Origin: Epiperipatus broadwayi
Lineage: Eukaryota > Onychophora > Udeonychophora > Euonychophora > Peripatidae
Length of the DNA stretch: 64,000 nucleotides
Direction: 5' to 3'
NCBI GenBank assembly: GCA_028023455.1
Contig: JAQFVV010006274.1
Span: 2,542,001-2,606,000, forward strand
Shown: one piece after another, positions 59,605 through 64,000 of the stretch
Layout: each line of letters begins with the position of its first letter
Position numbering within the stretch: position 1 is the stretch's first letter
Program-made: the position numbers and the translations under genes
The notes under the pieces: generated by a model
Told to the model about the DNA's origin: nothing
The model's database searches: none
Seen by the model: only the letters and a program-made list of their open reading frames with translations

Positions 59605-61828
59605 TTAATGAGATTTTTGATGTTGTACATTGGATACGAAATGTTTTATATCTGGTTCACATTTTGTCATTTTTAATAAGATATATGCTGAACTAGATTC
59701 ATTTGTCATTCTATTTCTTGAACAGTCTTTAACTAAATTCGTTTCTGAAAACAATGATTCACATGCATATGTAGAAGAGAAAATTGATAATATAGCAATG
59801 CCTAATTTTTTTAATTAAACAATGAAAGGTTTTAGGAATAGCAATCCAGGCAGTCAATAGTTCCTTTTAAGTATTCTTTTTACATAAGTCCAATAATCGA
59901 TCATTTTCCATTGTTTCTAACTTATTCCTCAAATTAACAAATTTCTGTTTCCATATAGAACTGGATTGAAAATCGACTGATTGATTGCATTTATATATCT
60001 TCCTAATTAAACCACCCAAATTTTTCTAACTTGAGACTATCTACTGATATTATGACTAGGTATAAAATAAATTTTGATGTTTCTGAAAATTGTCTGAAGT
60101 GCTTAAATCTTAAAGAAAATTCATCAATTATCAACTGAATAATAGCACAAAAGGCTTGCTCGATTTTATTTGATCTGGCTTCTCATGAGATTGTAAATCA
60201 GGCAACTTTTTTAGATTTGGAAAATCTTTGAAGGTGTAAAAAATGACATCACGGTTGAAAATTTGTAATTTAACTTCCTATGCTTTGATTAAATAAACAT
60301 GACAACAATTGTCTTATTATAACCTTGCAGTTTTACATTTAATTCATTTAAATGTGAACACACATCAGTAAAAAAAAACATTAATTTTGAAAGCCATTCA
60401 ACATCCATTAATTCATATTTTTCAATGATTTTCTCATTATGCAAAAACATTCTAATTTCATCTAAACACTCAACAAATCTTAACCATTGGACATTGTTGT
60501 ACATAAACAAACCATTGTTTTTTTATCTTACTCAATGTGTAGATATAAAATTGACTAACTTAATTACACTTCATAACATCATTCAGTGGCTTAAATCTGG
60601 CCTTTGTGCATAAAACCTGCTGATATATATTGCAATGGAAACCCAAAATTGAATGTCCAATATGGTTGGTAAATAAACTGAGAAAACCATTTTCTTTTCC
60701 AGTCATAAGCACCATCTGTAGTTTCTGATACAATTTTGGCAACATCTATTTCTTTTTCAGTGAGTACATTTGAGACTTCTGCAAATAACTATTTCTTTTA
60801 AACCATCAAACATCATATCATCACCATTATTTATGCTTACACAAGTTATTTTTCACAGAGGCAAAACTCTCCATACAGTAGCACCACTCTGTGCAAGCCA
60901 GAATAATCAATGGATGCAGGAAGGTTTGTGCATAAAATCCATATCTATTACCTACTCATTCAATATCCCCAGACTAGTTTTTAGCTTGTGGCTTTAAAGC
61001 TCTTCACTGATGAAAACTACAAGCTAGAAAGTAGTCTGGGGAAATTGGATGAGTAGGCACTATATAGGGATTTTATGCACAAACCTCCCTGCATCCCTTG
61101 ATTACTCTGGCTTGTACTGAATGGTGTTACTGTATGAAGAGTTTTGCCTCTGTGAAATCTATTCCTTTTTGTTATTGTTACTAATGAGGTTAAACTGATC
61201 AATTCTTTTTTAATATTATTCCCATCACAATAGCCAGATAAAATAGCCAAAGTTGATCCATTCATGTTTGTACTTTCATCAAGGCAGAGTGAAATCAAAC
61301 TAGAAGATTTTATATCTCTTTTTGTTGGTAAGTTATATTGTTAGCCATTTGCAAGATTCCTTTTTTAATTGTATTTCTAGCTAAGGCAAATTTTTTATGC
61401 TCTGAATAATTTTTGCTTTGTTTTCAAAATCTTAAAAAAAAAAACTGGTGCACATTTCATCCAAGCTTCTTTCATATATTCTCCATCATTAAAAGATTTC
61501 CCATGTTTGGCAATTACATTTGAAATAAAAAAAATTAGCAGCAGTTATATTTGAATGATTTCTGATAAATTGCATTATTGAATTGTTGATTGAATATTTA
61601 TATTTTTAAATGCTTGGGCAATATATTCTTTTTGTTCATCTTTACTTTTTTCACAGAGTAATTTATGATTAGTCTCATAATGTTGTTTTACCGATGATGT
61701 TTTAATACAATTGTTCCAGAATATAAAATACATACTACCCTGGTGCTTTTGTTAATCATTCCATACTCATCAGTCCACCAATTTTGAAATTTTCTATTGC
61801 TTAACAATTTTTTATTTTCGCTAGTCAT
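59605..61828 (-). pseudogene. hAT transposase, broken by stops and a nested MITE
   Basis: The start at 61828 gives MTSENKKLLSNRKFQNWWTD, leading into a degenerate BED finger (VCILYSGTIVLK, where relatives have C-x-x-C, then HYETNHKLLCEKSKDEQ in another frame). SLCLDESTNMNGSTLAILSG near 61270 holds D-E-S-T, here with Asn in place of the second Asp. After the inserted MITE, GKENGFLSLFTNHIGHSILG and FHCNIYQQVLCTKARFKPLN follow the family pattern of G-x-x-N-G-F and H-C-x-x-H-Q-x-x-L-C. DVEWLSKLMFFFTDVCSHLN (60289-60510) is next. The C-terminal dimerisation block is SSTYACESLFSETNLVKDCS, ending at the stop at 59605. Without the 307-bp insertion the length is about 640 codons, normal for the group. 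Several stops are present, so the gene is dead. Confidence 0.75.
60851..61157. mobile_element. Foldback MITE nested in the hAT gene
   Basis: The whole 307 bp is an imperfect palindrome: TTTCACAGAGGCAAAACTC at the left end matches the reverse complement of the right end, and pairing continues inward through ATGCAGGAAGGTTTGTGCAT and CCCAGACTAG to near 61003. The interior shares AATCAATGGATGC and CAATATCCCCAGACTAG with the family M elements at 31771 and 32222. It splits the hAT transposase after the I-T-K-R-N stretch, so it inserted later. The target duplication is not clear. Confidence 0.8.
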
Positions 61829-62433
61829 ATTAATATAATGGTAACAAATTTATTTAAAAGTAAATTTAAATGAGCTTTAATAATTTTATAAATCAAAGAT
61901 TTATTATATATTAAAATATATTATTATCTGTACATTTCACTTTTACACCAAAACTTCAAGCAAAAAAAAAAAACATCATTTGACGTTCACGATTTTGATT
62001 ACATTAAAAAAATGAATGGCGTCAACACCTTTAGATGAAAAAAGATTAGGACAAAAAACCATTTTATTATTTTTACTTTAGATTTGAAAAAATTTACTTC
62101 AAAGAGTTATATAATATTTTACAGAGTTTACTTTTTAGTTTTATTGGAATCAGTTGTCTGGTTTATTGATACCACAATATACCAGGTACCAATTTATTTG
62201 ACTTAAAATATAATTTATTGCTTCTAATCAAAGTTCAATTGTAATTTGAATTCTAATATAATATTATATTTATTTATTTTATCTTTAGTTTACAGTAAAT
62301 TTTTATTAGTACAGATTTTAGCAACAACAAAAAAATATTTAATTTAAAGTATAGAAAATTATATGTAAATAGTTTGCGCGCCAGTAAAAAAATTCGAACC
62401 TCTGACACGTGTGCCATAGGTTCACCATCACTG

Positions 62434-64000
62434 GGATAGAATATTATTAATAAAAAAAATCTATTAATCAAAAACTTTTAGTATTCAAACAAGTTAGAAA
62501 GTTATATATATATATAATTAGTAATAACCTATCTAGATTTTAATAGGATAGGATATTATTAATTCAAATATCTATTATTCAAACAAAATTTCAAAAATGA
62601 CATTTAATTTTTTATAGTAATGCTCAAATTTACAATTAAAGAAAATTTTCAGTAATTTCTTATAAATCAATAAACCAAAGTGCAGTGAATTGTCTGGTTT
62701 TGTTTCATTTTATCAGGAGTCAAGTTTATAATGAAGGAATAAGAAATTTATCTTTCAAAACTAAAAAAATTCAAAAATTGGAAAAAGTCCTGAAATTAGG
62801 AATTTATTTCTAACTAAAACCATAAAGTATATAGCTCTGCATGGTTCATGCCATGTTTTGTGTAATGATAAAGTGGAATTTAAACTTTATATGAGTTCCA
62901 GATCATTGAACTATTATTATGTAGTCTGCTATTGCAATTTAAAAAAAAAAGATTCTTTAAATACTGATCTGAAATTTTAGTACAAAATAGTTGCTATTTT
63001 TTTCTGCTGAGAATTAAACTAGAATTATCTCGTGGTACTTTATTCAGACATCTATAAGGATATACATATTTCAATACTGCAAAGCTTTCTACAGATTTGG
63101 AACAAGTCTTACAGCTTTAAACTCTTGCTTATTATCCTTTTTTTCTGACCTAATAATAATAATAATCACATCTGCAACAATGAAATATGATTTTTTTCTG
63201 GAGATGAGATTCTTAATATCTAGAAAAAAAACTTTTACAACTTCTTCTCTTTCTTCTATATTAATTGAAACAGTCAGTATTGGAAGGATTTAAAAATTCT
63301 TCATCTTTTATCAACTTTGAACTATTCATCGTAATGAAATCTTTATTATGTCAGATCTTTTTTTTTGCTGCATTATATATATTTATTGGTCATCAAAGTA
63401 GTGATGTGTTTTAATTATGTTGAAGGAAGATATATAAAAAATATGTTTGTTCAGAATTAACTGTTGTTTAAAAGTAAGTTCAAATACTGTTTATTCCTAG
63501 ATTAAATATGTGTTGCTTACCTATTATTTTTAAATCTTGTTCAAGATTAGATAAAATGTTAATAATAGGCATGACAGCTTAAAATCCATATCAATTTTAT
63601 TATTCTATATACATTTAAAACAATAACTAAAATCAAAATTTATAATGTATAATGATAAAGAAAAAAGTTAATTGCTCTATTAAACAAGAAGGAATATAAC
63701 ATTCTAAGTCTACATACAACAATTCTAAATTTTAATGTAGATTAGAATAAAAAGTTAGCTTAGATCAAATGTCATCTATTTTTTTTTTTTTAGATTTAAA
63801 ATGCAACCTCTATTTATATTTTCAATTAATACTTAAAATTATAATAAAGTTTACATTAAAAGAAAGCATGCTATGATGCTGAGATCTATTACTAGATTAA
63901 GAAAATAATGTATTGTCAGTAAAAGTAAAGTCATTATGATTTTGATCTAAACAATTTGTAGGATATTTGGAATTCTATTATGTTCTAAACTCTTCCTGGA
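62434..64000. other. AT-rich intergenic sequence
   Basis: No gene recognised to the end of the window. ATTTTAATAGGATA occurs near 62538 and also just left of the hAT element at 59283, possibly a small duplication near the insertion. Confidence 0.35.

Larger units (their letters stand above)
59297..62433 (-). mobile_element. hAT DNA transposon (element 2), interrupted by a MITE
   Basis: The termini are CAGAGATGGCGAACCT at the left and, reverse-complemented, CAGTGATGGTGAACCT at the right, 14 of 16 identical, followed on both sides by CACGTGT/GTGTGC-like subterminal sequence. The CAGTGATGGCGAACC type is common among animal hAT elements. The flanks show GGATATA against GGATAGA, which may be a mutated target duplication offset by a base. 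The inner gene runs leftward. Confidence 0.8.

Overview
This window reads as non-coding, repeat-filled DNA from an AT-rich animal genome; by eye about three quarters of the bases are A or T. There are no compact operons and no ribosome binding sites. What coding sequence can be recognised belongs to decayed mobile elements typical of metazoa: non-LTR retrotransposons, a Penelope-like element with a GIY-YIG nuclease, two hAT DNA transposons, tRNA-derived SINEs and foldback elements. The mixture would suit an aquatic invertebrate such as a lophotrochozoan or cnidarian, but I cannot name the species. No cellular gene is certain; one possible terminal exon lies at 35.8-36.1 kb.

Layout. 0-4.4 kb: two degraded LINE fragments (C-terminal zinc knuckle; reverse transcriptase motifs A, B and C). 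4.4-5.0 kb: foldback repeat carrying two hammerhead-ribozyme-like segments. 7.7 kb: tRNA-derived SINE. 9.4 kb: (GATC)n/(GA)n. 11.1-11.7 kb: a minisatellite of 38-40 bp period. 12.1-20.6 kb: three LINE copies of one Tx1/L1-like family in the same orientation, each ending in a trinucleotide tail; the first tail has grown into a GAA tract of about 415 bp. 22.8-25.3 kb: hAT element with a nearly intact transposase. 25.5 kb: single-armed hammerhead repeat. 27.9-29.9 kb: Penelope-like element, two copies head to head. 31.8-32.5 and 41.0-42.0 kb: members of a terminal-inverted-repeat family, the second holding a GC-rich island. 36.0-36.5 kb: an 83-bp perfect direct repeat overlapping a 90-bp near-perfect inverted repeat. 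39.8-40.3, 42.9-43.2, 48.5-48.9 and 57.6-58.1 kb: more hammerhead repeats. 55.5-55.9 kb: another inverted repeat with a hammerhead-like core. 56.6-57.1 kb: LINE endonuclease remnant. 59.3-62.4 kb: second hAT, interrupted by a foldback MITE.

The most interesting signal is the dispersed repeat at 4.5, 25.6, 40.0, 43.0, 48.6 and 57.7-58.0 kb. Its shared core reads as a type I hammerhead ribozyme: a CTGATGA box, a 5-bp stem II with a 5-nt loop, a GAAA box, a very short self-complementary stem III and a closing stem I that continues beyond a 3-nt bulge. Differences between copies are largely what CpG decay would produce from one ancestor. Most full copies are inverted dimers, and the 4.4 and 25.6 kb copies end in a tRNA B-box-like sequence. 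This resembles known Pol III/hammerhead retroelements (schistosome SM-alpha, metazoan retrozymes, Penelope LTRs), but the inverted-dimer form and this family are not ones I recognise. All of this was read by eye, with no alignment or folding program.
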